From JANPBY01 sp963805505 (GTDB lineage Bacteria; Actinomycetota; Actinomycetes; DATJPE01): 64,000 bases of DNA. How positions within the stretch are numbered: position 1 is the first letter of the stretch; every line of letters starts with the position of its first letter. The stretch is taken from the NCBI GenBank assembly GCA_963805505.1, contig CAWDUP010000002.1, positions 186,001 through 250,000 on the forward strand, written 5' to 3'. The notes under the pieces were generated by a model. The model had not been told where the DNA came from. It saw nothing but the letters and a program-made list of their open reading frames with translations, and made no database searches. Below are positions 1 through 8,474 of the stretch, piece by piece. Made by a program: the position numbers and the translations under genes.

Positions 1-420
1 CATGGCCAGCCTGGCGCCGGCCAACGCTGGTCGGTCGGCGTCCGCCACCCAACGCTCCCGGGATCGCTGGCCAAGGTGTTGGACCTGGCTCCCGCGGAAT
101 CCCTCGCGGTGGCTACCTCAGGTGACTACGCACGACCGGGACACATCACCGATCCACGGACGGGACGTCCACCGAGCGGAGTGCTGTCGGCGACCATCGT
201 CGGGCCTGACCCGGGGCTTGCCGACGCGCTAGCCACCGGCATGTTCGTCCGGGCCTTCGACGTCTTCGAACAGGTGGTCGAGCTGCCGGGCTACGAAGCC
301 TTTCTGGTCGATGCCGACCACCGGACGTGGTCGAGCCCGGGGTTGTCGGACCTCAGTCGTGCGGGTGCAGCTGACGGGCCGCCTCCGCGACCGAACCCGA
401 CAGAGACGGGTAGACGGTGA
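1..420 (+). CDS. apbE: FAD:protein FMN transferase (ApbE), C-terminal part, cut by window edge
   Basis: The reading frame is open from the first base. It shows the C-terminal signature of ApbE: a W-x-V-G-V-R-H-P strand, then AVATSGDY and HITDPRTGRPP, followed by a helix (GLADALATGMFV) of the typical ApbE end. ApbE uses FAD to attach FMN covalently to a Thr in exported flavoproteins such as RnfG/NqrC or FMN-binding-domain proteins; the active side faces outside the membrane. The N-terminal half, including any signal peptide, lies outside the window. The last 20 or so residues are Pro/Arg-rich, do not look conserved, and overlap the convergent lpdA gene by 68 bp. That may be natural read-through past the conserved end or a small indel near 345. 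Family assignment is confident; the exact end is less so. Confidence 0.85.
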   Translation, partial: HGQPGAGQRWSVGVRHPTLPGSLAKVLDLAPAESLAVATSGDYARPGHITDPRTGRPPSGVLSATIVGPDPGLADALATGMFVRAFDVFEQVVELPGYEAFLVDADHRTWSSPGLSDLSRAGAADGPPPRPNPTETGRR

Positions 421-1738
421 AGGCGCCAGCGACCTCGTCGACGGTCAACCGCTGCTGAACCGCGAGCGCGACCGGGAAGATGAGCTCACTGGCTCGCGGG
501 GCGACGACTACGCCGCCGAGCACGGTCCGCATGCCCGCCGTCGCGAAGATCTTGACGAAGCCGTCCGTGATGCCGAGCATCTTCGCGCGCGCGTTGGTGG
601 CGAGGGGGAGCTTCACCGAAACGACGTTGGTGGCGCCGGCGTCGACCTCCGCCTGAGTCACCCCGACCGTAGCGATCTCCGGGTCCGTGAAGACGTTGGA
701 GGAAACGGACTTGAGGTCAAGTGGGGCCACCGCGTCACCCAAGAGGTGGCGCATGGCGATCCGCCCCTGCATGGCGGCGACCGAGGCGAGCATCAGCACG
801 CCTGTGCAGTCTCCAGCTGCGTAGACGCCGCCGACAGAGGTCCGAGAGACTCGATCGGTCTCGACAAACCCGCGCTGATCAAGCCGGACGCCCGCTGACT
901 CGAGGCCGAGATCGGCTGTGTTGGGAACTGACCCGACCGCCATCAGGCAGTGCGAGCCCTCGACGGTACGGCCGTCGGTGAGTGTCACCACCACCGAGTC
1001 GCCGGCTCGCTTCACCGAATCGGCACGGGACATCCCCATGACATCCATGCCACGCCGTTGAAGGACACCTTCGAGAACCTGGGCCGCATCAGGGTCCTCC
1101 CCCGGCAGGACTCGGTCGCGAGACGAGACCAACACGACCTGAGAGCCGAGCGCCAGGTAGGCCGAGGCGAACTCCGCCCCGGTGACACCTGAGCCGACGA
1201 CGATCAGCCGCTCGGGGCGGGTCTTCAGGTCGTACACCTGCGTCCAGGTGAGGATTCGCTCGCCGTCTGGCTCGGCCCCCGGCACGATGCGGGGGCTGGC
1301 CCCGGTCGCGACGAGCACGGCATCCGCATCGATGCGCTCGGCGCCCACCTCGACCGAGGTGCCGCCGACCAACCGACCTGTGCCTTCCACGAGGCGGACG
1401 CCCTCGGCGGACAAGCGAGTGGCCACGTCCAGGGACTGGGCCAATGCCAACCGCTTCACCCGGTCGTTGACGGCCGCCAGATCGACGCCCACCGTCGAGG
1501 CCGGAGAAGCAGGGTCGTCCCCGGCGCGCAGCCGTACCCCCAGGTCGCCGCTCTCGGCCGCCAGGGTCATCACCTCGGCCGTGGCCACGAGCGTCTTGCT
1601 CGGGACGCAGTCCGTGAGTACGGCGGAACCGCCGAGACCGTCGCGATCGACCACCACGACCTCAGCGCCGAGCTGGGCGGCTACCAGGGCCGCCTCGTAG
1701 CCGCCAGGCCCGCCACCGATGATCACCACGCGCGTCAC
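353..1738 (-). CDS. lpdA: LpdA-type NAD(P)H quinone dehydrogenase (flavoprotein disulfide reductase family)
   Basis: 461 residues with GTG start. The N-terminal FAD-binding motif GGGPGGYEAA is near residue 8, the second dinucleotide motif (GSGVTGAEFAS) near 185, an FAD motif (YAAGDCTG) near 310, and then the dimerisation domain. It follows the mycobacterial LpdA (Rv3303c) pattern closely. Dihydrolipoamide dehydrogenases carry a redox-active Cys pair (CLNVGC); here the segment reads GGSAVLTDCVPSK, with one Cys only. It is therefore probably not a disulfide reductase but an NAD(P)H:quinone-type oxidoreductase, as reported for LpdA of M. tuberculosis. It converges on apbE and is divergent from the gamma-glutamylcyclotransferase-like gene, with 49 bp between the two starts. 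Confidence 0.88.
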   Translation of the reverse strand: MTRVVIIGGGPGGYEAALVAAQLGAEVVVVDRDGLGGSAVLTDCVPSKTLVATAEVMTLAAESGDLGVRLRAGDDPASPASTVGVDLAAVNDRVKRLALAQSLDVATRLSAEGVRLVEGTGRLVGGTSVEVGAERIDADAVLVATGASPRIVPGAEPDGERILTWTQVYDLKTRPERLIVVGSGVTGAEFASAYLALGSQVVLVSSRDRVLPGEDPDAAQVLEGVLQRRGMDVMGMSRADSVKRAGDSVVVTLTDGRTVEGSHCLMAVGSVPNTADLGLESAGVRLDQRGFVETDRVSRTSVGGVYAAGDCTGVLMLASVAAMQGRIAMRHLLGDAVAPLDLKSVSSNVFTDPEIATVGVTQAEVDAGATNVVSVKLPLATNARAKMLGITDGFVKIFATAGMRTVLGGVVVAPRASELIFPVALAVQQRLTVDEVAGAFTVYPSLSGSVAEAARQLHPHD

Positions 1739-1787
1739 GGCGCCATCGTCCCAGACGATGCGGTCGCGCTTTCGTACCCTTGCCGCC

Positions 1788-2240
1788 GTGGCTCTCTATG
1801 CGGCGTACGGCAGTAACCTCGATCCCAGGCAGATGGCCGAGCGTGCACCCACGTCGCCTCCTCGAGGGACGGGCTGGTTGGACGGCTGGCGGCTGACCTT
1901 CGGGGGTGAGGAACTGGGCTGGGAGGGCGCGCTCACGACGGTGGCGGAGGAGCCGGGCCAGCAGGTCTTCGTCATGCTCTACGACCTGTCGGAGGCCGAC
2001 GAGTCGGCGCTCGACCAGTGGGAGGGATCGGACATCGGTCTCTACCGAAAGGTCCGGGTGCGGGTGCAGACCCTCGACGGAGACGTCGGTGCCTGGCTGT
2101 ACGTGCTGGATGCCTATGAAGGTGGGCTTCCCTCGGCGCGAATCGTCGGCATCATTGCCGACGCCGCCGAGGTGGCGGGAGCCCCCGACGACTACGTGGC
2201 CGATCTACGCGGCCGACCCTGCAGATCCTCGGGGTTGTAG
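1788..2240 (+). CDS. Gamma-glutamylcyclotransferase-like (GGCT/AIG2 fold) protein
   Basis: 150 residues from a GTG at 1788. This start is chosen because the family signature Y-A-A-Y-G-S-N-L begins at residue 4; a longer reading from 1719 would overlap lpdA. The YGSN loop is the substrate-binding loop of the BtrG/GGCT superfamily. A central acidic residue region (LSEADESALDQWEG) matches the family's catalytic Glu area. These enzymes cyclise gamma-glutamyl amines or amino acids to 5-oxoproline; the true substrate cannot be read from the sequence. It lies 10 bp before the PNP gene and may be co-transcribed with it. The C-terminal 15 residues look unconserved. Confidence 0.78.
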   Translation: MALYAAYGSNLDPRQMAERAPTSPPRGTGWLDGWRLTFGGEELGWEGALTTVAEEPGQQVFVMLYDLSEADESALDQWEGSDIGLYRKVRVRVQTLDGDVGAWLYVLDAYEGGLPSARIVGIIADAAEVAGAPDDYVADLRGRPCRSSGL

Positions 2241-2250
2241 CGTCATTGTC

Positions 2251-3072
2251 ATGACCGCAACTGCCGCAAGGACCGCGACGGACGACACCGCCGAGTTGGC
2301 CGCACAGGCAGCTGCCGCGCTGGCTGCCGCGACTGGAGTAGATCGCCACGACATCGCGCTGGTGCTCGGATCCGGCTGGCTTCCCGTCGCCGACCTGCTC
2401 GGTGAGACGGTGGCTGATTTGTCGGTGACCGACCTCCCCGGCTTCGCGCCCCCCTCGGTCGCCGGGCATGCTGGCCACATCCGTTCCATCCGGGCGGGGG
2501 ACCAGCGGCTGCTGGTCTTCCAGGGTCGGACTCATCTGTACGAGGGGCTCGGGGTTGCGCCTGTCGTGCACGGGGTCCGTACGGCTGCCGCTGCGGGAGT
2601 CCGCGTCATCGTCCTGACCAACGGCAGCGGAGGCCTCAACCCCGCGTGGACGCCCGGAACCCCGGTGCTGATCAGTGACCACATCAACCTCACCGGCCGG
2701 TCGCCGCTGGTCGGTGCCAAGTTCGTGGATCTCACCGACCTGTATTCCGCGAGGTTGCGGGCGCTGTGCCACGAAGTCGATCCGACCCTCGCCGAGGGGG
2801 TCTACGCCCAGTTCCCCGGACCCCACTACGAGACACCCGCCGAGATCGCGATGGTCCGTGCGATCGGCGGAGACCTGGCGGGGATGTCGACGGCACTAGA
2901 AGCCATCGCGGCTCGAGCCCTGGGGATCGAGGTCCTCGGGCTGTCCATGGTGACCAACGTCGCGGCCGGGATGAACGATCATCCGCTCAACCATGAAGAG
3001 GTTCTCGAAGCCGGCCGCAGCGCCGCCACCCGGATGGGTGCACTGCTGGTCGATGTCCTGAGCCGACTCTGA
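2251..3072 (+). CDS. deoD: Purine-nucleoside phosphorylase
   Basis: 273 residues from the ATG at 2251. Class I trimeric PNP motifs are present in order: G-S-G-W near residue 35, the phosphate-binding H-A-G-H-I-R-S near 71, FQGRTHLYEG near 90, NGSGGLN near 125, HINLTGRSPL near 145, and the base-binding block (VYAQFPGPHYETPAE then GMSTALEA) near 190-215. It cleaves inosine, guanosine and their deoxy forms with phosphate to base plus (deoxy)ribose-1-phosphate in the cytoplasm. Four bases separate its stop from the sugar mutase, so they probably form an operon; Rv3307-Rv3308 of M. tuberculosis has the same order. A longer same-frame reading from 1906 is rejected because it overlaps the previous gene. 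Confidence 0.92.
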   Translation: MTATAARTATDDTAELAAQAAAALAAATGVDRHDIALVLGSGWLPVADLLGETVADLSVTDLPGFAPPSVAGHAGHIRSIRAGDQRLLVFQGRTHLYEGLGVAPVVHGVRTAAAAGVRVIVLTNGSGGLNPAWTPGTPVLISDHINLTGRSPLVGAKFVDLTDLYSARLRALCHEVDPTLAEGVYAQFPGPHYETPAEIAMVRAIGGDLAGMSTALEAIAARALGIEVLGLSMVTNVAAGMNDHPLNHEEVLEAGRSAATRMGALLVDVLSRL

Positions 3073-3076
3073 TGCC

Positions 3077-4738
3077 ATGAGCGCGGATCTGTTCGACCGG
3101 GCCTGGGAGTGGGTCGCCGAAGATCCGGACGAGGACACCCGCACCGAGCTGGAGGCCTTGCTCGTCACCGGCGACGTCGAAGAGGTCGCCGACCGCTTCG
3201 CTGGTCGACTCGAGTTCGGCACCGCCGGCCTGCGCGGAGCGCTCGGCGCCGGCCCCAACCGGATGAACCGGGCCGTAGTGATCCGAGCTGCCGCCGGCCT
3301 GGCCAGCTGGGTCCGCGCCAACGGCGGTGGATCCGTCGCCATCGGCTACGACGCCAGGCACAAGTCGAATGTCTTTGCGCGCGACACGGCCGAAGTCATG
3401 GCCGGTGCCGGTCTGGAGGCGTATCTGCTGCCGCGTCACCTCCCGACACCAGTGCTCGCATTCGCCGTGCGCCACCTTGGCTGCGCCGCAGGAGTGATGG
3501 TCACCGCCAGCCACAACCCTCCGCGGGACAACGGCTACAAGGTCTACCTGGGTACCGGATCACAGATCGTGGCCCCAGCGGACGTCGAGATCAGTGCGTG
3601 CATCGACGAGATCGGGGCCTTGGCTGACGTTCCGCGCGGTGACACGTGGGAGTTGCTCGACGAGACGATCCTCGACGCCTACTTGGCCCGGGCCAGCTCA
3701 CTGATCGAGGCCAACGCCCCCCGGAGCCTGGTCTGGGTCTACACCCCGCTGCACGGCGTCGGGGGCGACGTCTTGGAGAACGCGTTCGCGCGCGCCGACT
3801 TCCCACCGCCGCACGTTGTCTCGGTGCAGGCCGAACCCGACCCCGAGTTTCCGACGGTTGCCTTCCCGAACCCGGAGGAACCGGGAGCCATCGACTTGTC
3901 CGTCGCCCTCGCCAAGGACGTCGGCGCCGACTTGGTGATCGCCAATGACCCCGACGCCGACCGTTGTGCGGTGGCCGTTCCGCTGGGGAACGGCGAGTGG
4001 CGGATGCTGCGCGGCGACGAAGTGGGCGCGCTGCTGGCCACCCACGTCTTGGCCCGCGGCCGCCGTGGGACCTTCGCCTGCTCGATCGTTTCGTCGTCGC
4101 TGCTGGGACGGATCGCCGCTTCCGCCGAACCACCCCAACCGCACGTCGAGACGCTCACGGGCTTCAAGTGGATCGCGCGCGTCGACGGGTTGGCCTTCGG
4201 ATACGAGGAGGCCCTGGGCTACTGCGTGGATCCGGAGGCCGTACGGGACAAGGACGGTGTCACTGCCGCCCTGCTCGTCGCCGAGCTGGCCGCCGGATTG
4301 AAGGCGGACGGCCGGACGCTGCTGGATGCCCTGGACGAGATCATGACTCGGCACGGCGTGCACGCCACCGATCAGCTTTCGGTGCGCTTCGCTGATCTCG
4401 ATGACCTACCCGCGGTCATGCAACGATTGCGTTCCTCTCCGCCAGAGACGTTGGGAGGGTTGCGCGTCGCGACGGTGGACGATCTGTCCACCGGGTCCGC
4501 AGACCTGCCACCCACCGACGGGCTGCGCTACCGCCTCTCGGGTGACCAAGTGGTGGCGGCTCGGGTCATCGTGCGGCCCTCAGGCACCGAGCCGAAGATC
4601 AAGGCCTACCTCGAAGTCGTGCTCTCCCCGCCGTTTGCATCCGGACTCGGACTCGGCGACCTCAACAGCGATCGAGAGCTAGCTGCCGAGCTGCTCGCAG
4701 CCATCAAGTCCGACGTGGCATCAGCCGCCGGGCTCTGA
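3077..4738 (+). CDS. pmmB: Phospho-sugar mutase (PGM2/phosphomannomutase family), possible phosphopentomutase
   Basis: 553 residues, the usual length of this family. The phosphoserine loop TASHNPPRDNG carries the catalytic Ser145; the Mg-binding loop DPDADR is at 291-296; the sugar-binding loop (GYEEALGY) follows; and the C-terminal phosphate-binding motif RPSGTEPKIKAY is near 500. Such enzymes move phosphate between sugar carbons. The gene follows PNP by 4 bp and the window holds no DeoB-type phosphopentomutase, although deoA, deoC, cdd, add and PNP are all here. Human PGM2, of the same family, is a phosphopentomutase, so conversion of (deoxy)ribose-1-P to the 5-P is a reasonable inferred role. 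Glucose- or mannose-phosphate mutase remains possible. Confidence 0.88.
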   Translation: MSADLFDRAWEWVAEDPDEDTRTELEALLVTGDVEEVADRFAGRLEFGTAGLRGALGAGPNRMNRAVVIRAAAGLASWVRANGGGSVAIGYDARHKSNVFARDTAEVMAGAGLEAYLLPRHLPTPVLAFAVRHLGCAAGVMVTASHNPPRDNGYKVYLGTGSQIVAPADVEISACIDEIGALADVPRGDTWELLDETILDAYLARASSLIEANAPRSLVWVYTPLHGVGGDVLENAFARADFPPPHVVSVQAEPDPEFPTVAFPNPEEPGAIDLSVALAKDVGADLVIANDPDADRCAVAVPLGNGEWRMLRGDEVGALLATHVLARGRRGTFACSIVSSSLLGRIAASAEPPQPHVETLTGFKWIARVDGLAFGYEEALGYCVDPEAVRDKDGVTAALLVAELAAGLKADGRTLLDALDEIMTRHGVHATDQLSVRFADLDDLPAVMQRLRSSPPETLGGLRVATVDDLSTGSADLPPTDGLRYRLSGDQVVAARVIVRPSGTEPKIKAYLEVVLSPPFASGLGLGDLNSDRELAAELLAAIKSDVASAAGL

Positions 4739-4758
4739 GCAAGGGCGAAAGTGAACGC

Positions 4759-4789
4759 TTGACTCTCGACCTACTGCAGACTCCACAGT
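4759..4789 (+). promoter_or_regulatory. Candidate MerR-type promoter with a long spacer
   Basis: TTGACT at 4759-4764 is a good -35 element. CACAGT at 4784-4789 keeps three of six -10 positions and lies 19 bp away, the over-long spacing typical of promoters twisted by MerR proteins. A start of transcription about 7 bp on would fall on the ATG at 4796, giving a leaderless mRNA. No clear inverted repeat sits in the spacer, so this is tentative. Confidence 0.35.
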
Positions 4790-5674
4790 GTGCTCATGCC
4801 CGGCAGCAACCCCGAGGACGACAGATCGCAGGATCTCCTGTCCATCGGGGAGTTCTCTCGGCTCAGTGGATTGTCGATCGGCGCCCTGCGGCACTACGAC
4901 TCCGAGGGTGTGCTCCGCCCCTCGGTGGTCGATCCTGACACCTCATACCGGCGCTACGGCCGCGCTCAGCTCGCTGCTGCACGAACGATCGCCAAGCTGC
5001 GTTCGCTCGAGCTCCCGCTCGACGAGATCCGGCAGAGCCTGGCGACCAATGACCACGCCGTTCGTCGCCGGATCCTGACCGCCCACAACAACAGGCTTCA
5101 GGCCCGGGTGACCCGGCTGCACTGGATCCTCCATCAGCTGTCCCACGAAGCCGGCGCAAACTTGGCCGACACCGACTCAGAACGCGAGGAGATCGAGATG
5201 CCCGACGCTGCCACAACCGAGCCGTTGGACGCCGCCACTCAGAAGGAGCTGGCCAAGCGGTTGTTCAATCGGGTCTGGGAGCTGCTCGAGAAGTCGGACC
5301 GCAGCCTCAGCGACGACGAGGAGCTCGTTGACGCTGCCCACGCCAGCCGCTACTTCTGGTCGATCGTCGGAGACACCCAGAATCTGGCGATCAGCGACTG
5401 GCAACTCAGCCGGGTGTTCGCCGTCCTGGCTCGTCCGGAACCCGCCGTCCACCATGCTCGACGATGCCAGCAGCTGGCCGGAACCTTGCCAGAGGTCGCT
5501 TGGCTTCAGGCCTCGGCCTACGAGGCGCTGGCACGCGCGTACGCGGTCTCCGGGGACCAGGCGGTTGCACGGGAGTGGCGCGCCAAAGCCGAGAACCAGC
5601 TCGAACTGATCGAGGACAGGGACGAGCGTGACATCGTCGCCAGGGACATCGCGACCTTGCCTGTTCAGGCCTGA
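4790..5674 (+). CDS. MerR-family transcriptional regulator with TPR-like C-terminal domain
   Basis: 294 residues from GTG 4790, or 292 from ATG 4796; the latter fits a leaderless start. Residues 17-85 form a MerR winged helix (SIGEFSRLSGLSIGALRHYD, then the wing with SYRRYGRAQL). A linker helix around 95-125 (RLQARVTRLHWILHQL) is the usual dimerisation coiled coil. Residues 150-290 are helical and TPR-like (pairs such as HASRYFWSIVGD and AYEALARAYAVSGD) instead of a small-molecule GyrI-like pocket; similar stretches exist as small stand-alone actinobacterial proteins. It precedes two ABC-2 transporter pairs by 64 bp on the same strand and is the likely local regulator. The signal it senses is unknown. 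Confidence 0.82.
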   Translation: MLMPGSNPEDDRSQDLLSIGEFSRLSGLSIGALRHYDSEGVLRPSVVDPDTSYRRYGRAQLAAARTIAKLRSLELPLDEIRQSLATNDHAVRRRILTAHNNRLQARVTRLHWILHQLSHEAGANLADTDSEREEIEMPDAATTEPLDAATQKELAKRLFNRVWELLEKSDRSLSDDEELVDAAHASRYFWSIVGDTQNLAISDWQLSRVFAVLARPEPAVHHARRCQQLAGTLPEVAWLQASAYEALARAYAVSGDQAVAREWRAKAENQLELIEDRDERDIVARDIATLPVQA

Positions 5675-5737
5675 CATCAGGGAGAACTCATGCCTATCCC
5701 TGAGGGGGGTTGGCGACGCGGAGGTTAGTCTCAGCGG

Positions 5738-6649
5738 GTGCCGATCATCACCACGGACGGGCTGTCGAAGCGGTTCCCCGGAGGCGTCACGGCGTTGGCG
5801 GACCTGACCGTCGACCTTCCCACCGGCGTGGTTGGGCTCGTTGGGGCCAACGGCGCCGGGAAGTCCACCCTCATCAAGATCCTCCTCGGGCTCTCGCTTC
5901 CCAGCGCGGGTTCGGCCACCGTTCTCGACCTCGACGTCTCCACCGATGCCCTGCGGATCAGGGAGCTGGTCGGCTACATGCCGGAGCACGACTGTCTTCC
6001 ACCCGACCTGACAGCTACCGAGTTCGTCGTCCACATGGCTCGGATGTCCGGTCTTCCGACCACTGCAGCTCGAGAGCGAACAGCCGACATTCTGCGACAC
6101 GTCGGCCTCTACGAGGAGCGCTACCGATCCATCGGCGGCTACTCCACTGGCATGCGGCAACGAGTCAAGCTGGCCCAAGCTCTCGCTCATGACCCGCGAC
6201 TCGTCCTGCTCGACGAGCCCACCAACGGTCTCGACCCGGCCGGACGCGACGAGATGCTCGGCCTGATCCGTCGCATCGGGACCGTCTTCGGCATGTCGAT
6301 CCTCGTGACCTCGCATCTCATGGGCGAGCTGGAGCGGGTGTGCGACCACGTCGTCGTGATCGACGGCGGGCGCCTGCTCCAGTCCTCGTCGGTGGCCGAC
6401 TTCACCACCGCCACCGAGCTCATCACCGTGGAGGTCACGGAGCGAGCCAGCGAGGTGGCAGCTGCGCTCGGCGCCCTCGGGGTGACGGTCACCGAGACCG
6501 GCGCCACCCTCGAGCTCGAGCTCGTGAATGCGGCAACGTACGACGCCGTCCGCGACGTCGTGGCCGACCTCGGTGTCGGCCTGGTGCGCATGCAGCGAAG
6601 GCGCCACCACATGCTGGACATCTTCCGACCCAGCGAGGCGGTGTTGTGA
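5738..6649 (+). CDS. ABC-2 type transporter ATP-binding protein
   Basis: 303 residues with GTG start. Walker A GANGAGKS is at 36-43, the signature is YSTGMRQRV, and Walker B with D-loop reads LLDEPTNGLDP. A C-terminal extension after residue 220 (TVEVTERASEV) is common in ATPases of ABC-2 exporters. It should energise the permease encoded directly after it; the stop TGA overlaps the next GTG start (GTGA). It is the first gene of a four-gene, translationally coupled unit (ATPase, permease, ATPase, permease) behind the MerR gene. ABC-2 systems move drugs, lipids or polysaccharides outward or support membrane processes; the substrate is not evident. Confidence 0.9.
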   Translation: MPIITTDGLSKRFPGGVTALADLTVDLPTGVVGLVGANGAGKSTLIKILLGLSLPSAGSATVLDLDVSTDALRIRELVGYMPEHDCLPPDLTATEFVVHMARMSGLPTTAARERTADILRHVGLYEERYRSIGGYSTGMRQRVKLAQALAHDPRLVLLDEPTNGLDPAGRDEMLGLIRRIGTVFGMSILVTSHLMGELERVCDHVVVIDGGRLLQSSSVADFTTATELITVEVTERASEVAAALGALGVTVTETGATLELELVNAATYDAVRDVVADLGVGLVRMQRRRHHMLDIFRPSEAVL

Positions 6650-7527
6650 GCAGCGAAGGCGGCGTGATCCACGACATCGGCTATCGCAGCTACACCGGCC
6701 AGCGACTAGGGCCCGACTACGTTGCGCGCTCCCTCTACGTGCACAGCGTTCGAGGTGCGTACGGCCTCGGCCGGTCGACGAAGTCCAAGGTCATGCCCTG
6801 GACTCTCGTCGTGGCGATGATCGCGCCAGCCCTGGTCATCGCCTCGGTCGTCAATGTGCTGAACTCCAACGAACTGCCGCTCGACTACACGTCCTACGCC
6901 GTGCGGCTGCAGCTGGTCACCGTCGTCTTCTTGGCCTCGCAGGCACCGCAGAGCGTGTCGACGGACCTGCGCTTCCGAGTCGTCGACCTGTATTTCGCCC
7001 GACCGCTTCGGCGCAGCACCTACGTCGGGGTGAAGGTGCTCGCCATGGCCACAGCGCTGTTCCTTCTGATGGCCGTCCCCCTGCTGGTGCTCTATGTCGG
7101 TGCCCTGCTCGCCAAGATGCCGTTCTGGACCCAGACCGGCGGATTGTTCCTCGGCGTCGTGGGTGCCGCCATCTTTGCGATCGTCCTGGCGAGCATCGGG
7201 GTTCTGGTGGCTGCACTGACGCCTCGCCGTGGGCTCGGCGTCGCTGCGGTGGTGACCGTCTTGCTCGTTCTCGCGGGCGTCTCAGGGGCCCTGCAGGGGA
7301 TCGCCTTCGACGAAGGCGCATTGACCTGGGCGGGATATGGCGGGCTGGTCTCGCCCTTCTCCCTGGTCGACGGCGTGCAGGTGTGGCTGTTCCACGCCGA
7401 GTCCAGCACCGTCATCGGTCCGCCCGGGACGACCGGAGGCCTGATCTTCGCGGCAGCTGCTCTGCTCGTCGTCGTTGCCTGTTGGTTGCTGCTGATCCGT
7501 CGCTACCGCTCCGTGGCCGTGCTGTGA
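6646..7527 (+). CDS. ABC-2 type transporter permease
   Basis: 293 residues from GTG 6646, which overlaps the previous stop by 4 bp. About six hydrophobic segments follow a cytoplasmic head with an IGYRSYTGQRLG motif, which is characteristic of actinobacterial ABC-2 permeases coupled to this kind of ATPase. Membrane segments include WTLVVAMIAPALVIASVV, FLLMAVPLLVLYVGALL and the C-terminal LIFAAAALLVVVACWLLLI. It pairs with the upstream ATPase. A longer reading frame begins inside the ATPase gene but has no membrane character there. No substrate-determining feature can be seen. Confidence 0.85.
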   Translation: MSSEGGVIHDIGYRSYTGQRLGPDYVARSLYVHSVRGAYGLGRSTKSKVMPWTLVVAMIAPALVIASVVNVLNSNELPLDYTSYAVRLQLVTVVFLASQAPQSVSTDLRFRVVDLYFARPLRRSTYVGVKVLAMATALFLLMAVPLLVLYVGALLAKMPFWTQTGGLFLGVVGAAIFAIVLASIGVLVAALTPRRGLGVAAVVTVLLVLAGVSGALQGIAFDEGALTWAGYGGLVSPFSLVDGVQVWLFHAESSTVIGPPGTTGGLIFAAAALLVVVACWLLLIRRYRSVAVL

Positions 7528-8474
7528 GCGTCATCCAGCTGACGGCGGTATCGCGTTGGTTCGGAAACGTCGTAGCGGTCAACGACGTGACCATGACCAT
7601 CGGACCCGGTGTGACCGGTCTGCTCGGCCCGAACGGCGCCGGCAAGTCGACCCTGATCCACATGATGGGTGGCTTCCTGGCGCCGTCCACGGGTCAGGTC
7701 ACCTTGGACGGTGCTGCCATCTGGCGAAACGAGGAGGTCTACCGCACCGTCGGCATCGTTCCCGAGCGGGAAGCCACCTATGACGTGCTGACCGGACGCG
7801 CCTTCATCGAGGCGAACGCCAGGCTGCAGCGTCTGCCCGACGTGACCGGAGCAGCTCGCCGAGCGATCGACCTGGTCGAGATGGCCGATGCGGCCGACCG
7901 GTCGATCGCGACGTACTCCAAAGGCATGCGTCAGCGAATCAAGATGGCCTCCGCCCTCGTGCACGATCCGAGCGTGCTGCTGCTCGACGAGCCGTTCAAC
8001 GGCATGGACCCGCGCCAACGCCTGCAGCTGATGGCCTTGCTCACATCGCTGGCCGACGAGGGTCGCACCGTCTTGTTCAGCTCCCACATCCTCGAGGAGG
8101 TCGAGGAGATCGCGGGAACCATCGAGGTGATGGTCTCGGGTCGGCATGCGGCCTCCGGAGACTTCCGTGAGATCCGCCGGTTGATGACCGAGCGGCCGCA
8201 TCAATACACCATCTCCTCCAGCGACAACCGCGCGCTGGCTGCTGCCCTGATCGCCGAAGGCTGTGCTTCAGCTGTCGAGCTGACGAACGTGGTCGACAAC
8301 CACGCCATGTACGGACTGACCGCCGAGGCCGGCTTGCACATCGAGGCCTCCGACCAGCTCAGGTTCTCCGAGGTCCTGCCGAGCCTGGCGCGCGCGGGCG
8401 GTATCACGTTGTTCGAGGTGACTCCGGCCGATGAGTCCCTGGAGAGCGTGTTCAGCTACCTGGTGTCACGATGA
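7524..8474 (+). CDS. ABC-2 type transporter ATP-binding protein (second pair)
   Basis: 316 residues from GTG 7524, overlapping the previous stop by 4 bp. Walker A GPNGAGKS is at 35-42, the signature YSKGMRQRIKMA, and Walker B LLLDEPFNGMDP. It resembles the first ATPase of the operon but is clearly diverged, so the unit holds two ATPases, not a recent duplication. The C-terminal third (residues 220-316) is an accessory domain ending DESLESVFSYLVS, usual in this subfamily. The two half-systems may assemble as a heteromeric exporter or act separately. Confidence 0.9.
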   Translation: MSVIQLTAVSRWFGNVVAVNDVTMTIGPGVTGLLGPNGAGKSTLIHMMGGFLAPSTGQVTLDGAAIWRNEEVYRTVGIVPEREATYDVLTGRAFIEANARLQRLPDVTGAARRAIDLVEMADAADRSIATYSKGMRQRIKMASALVHDPSVLLLDEPFNGMDPRQRLQLMALLTSLADEGRTVLFSSHILEEVEEIAGTIEVMVSGRHAASGDFREIRRLMTERPHQYTISSSDNRALAAALIAEGCASAVELTNVVDNHAMYGLTAEAGLHIEASDQLRFSEVLPSLARAGGITLFEVTPADESLESVFSYLVSR

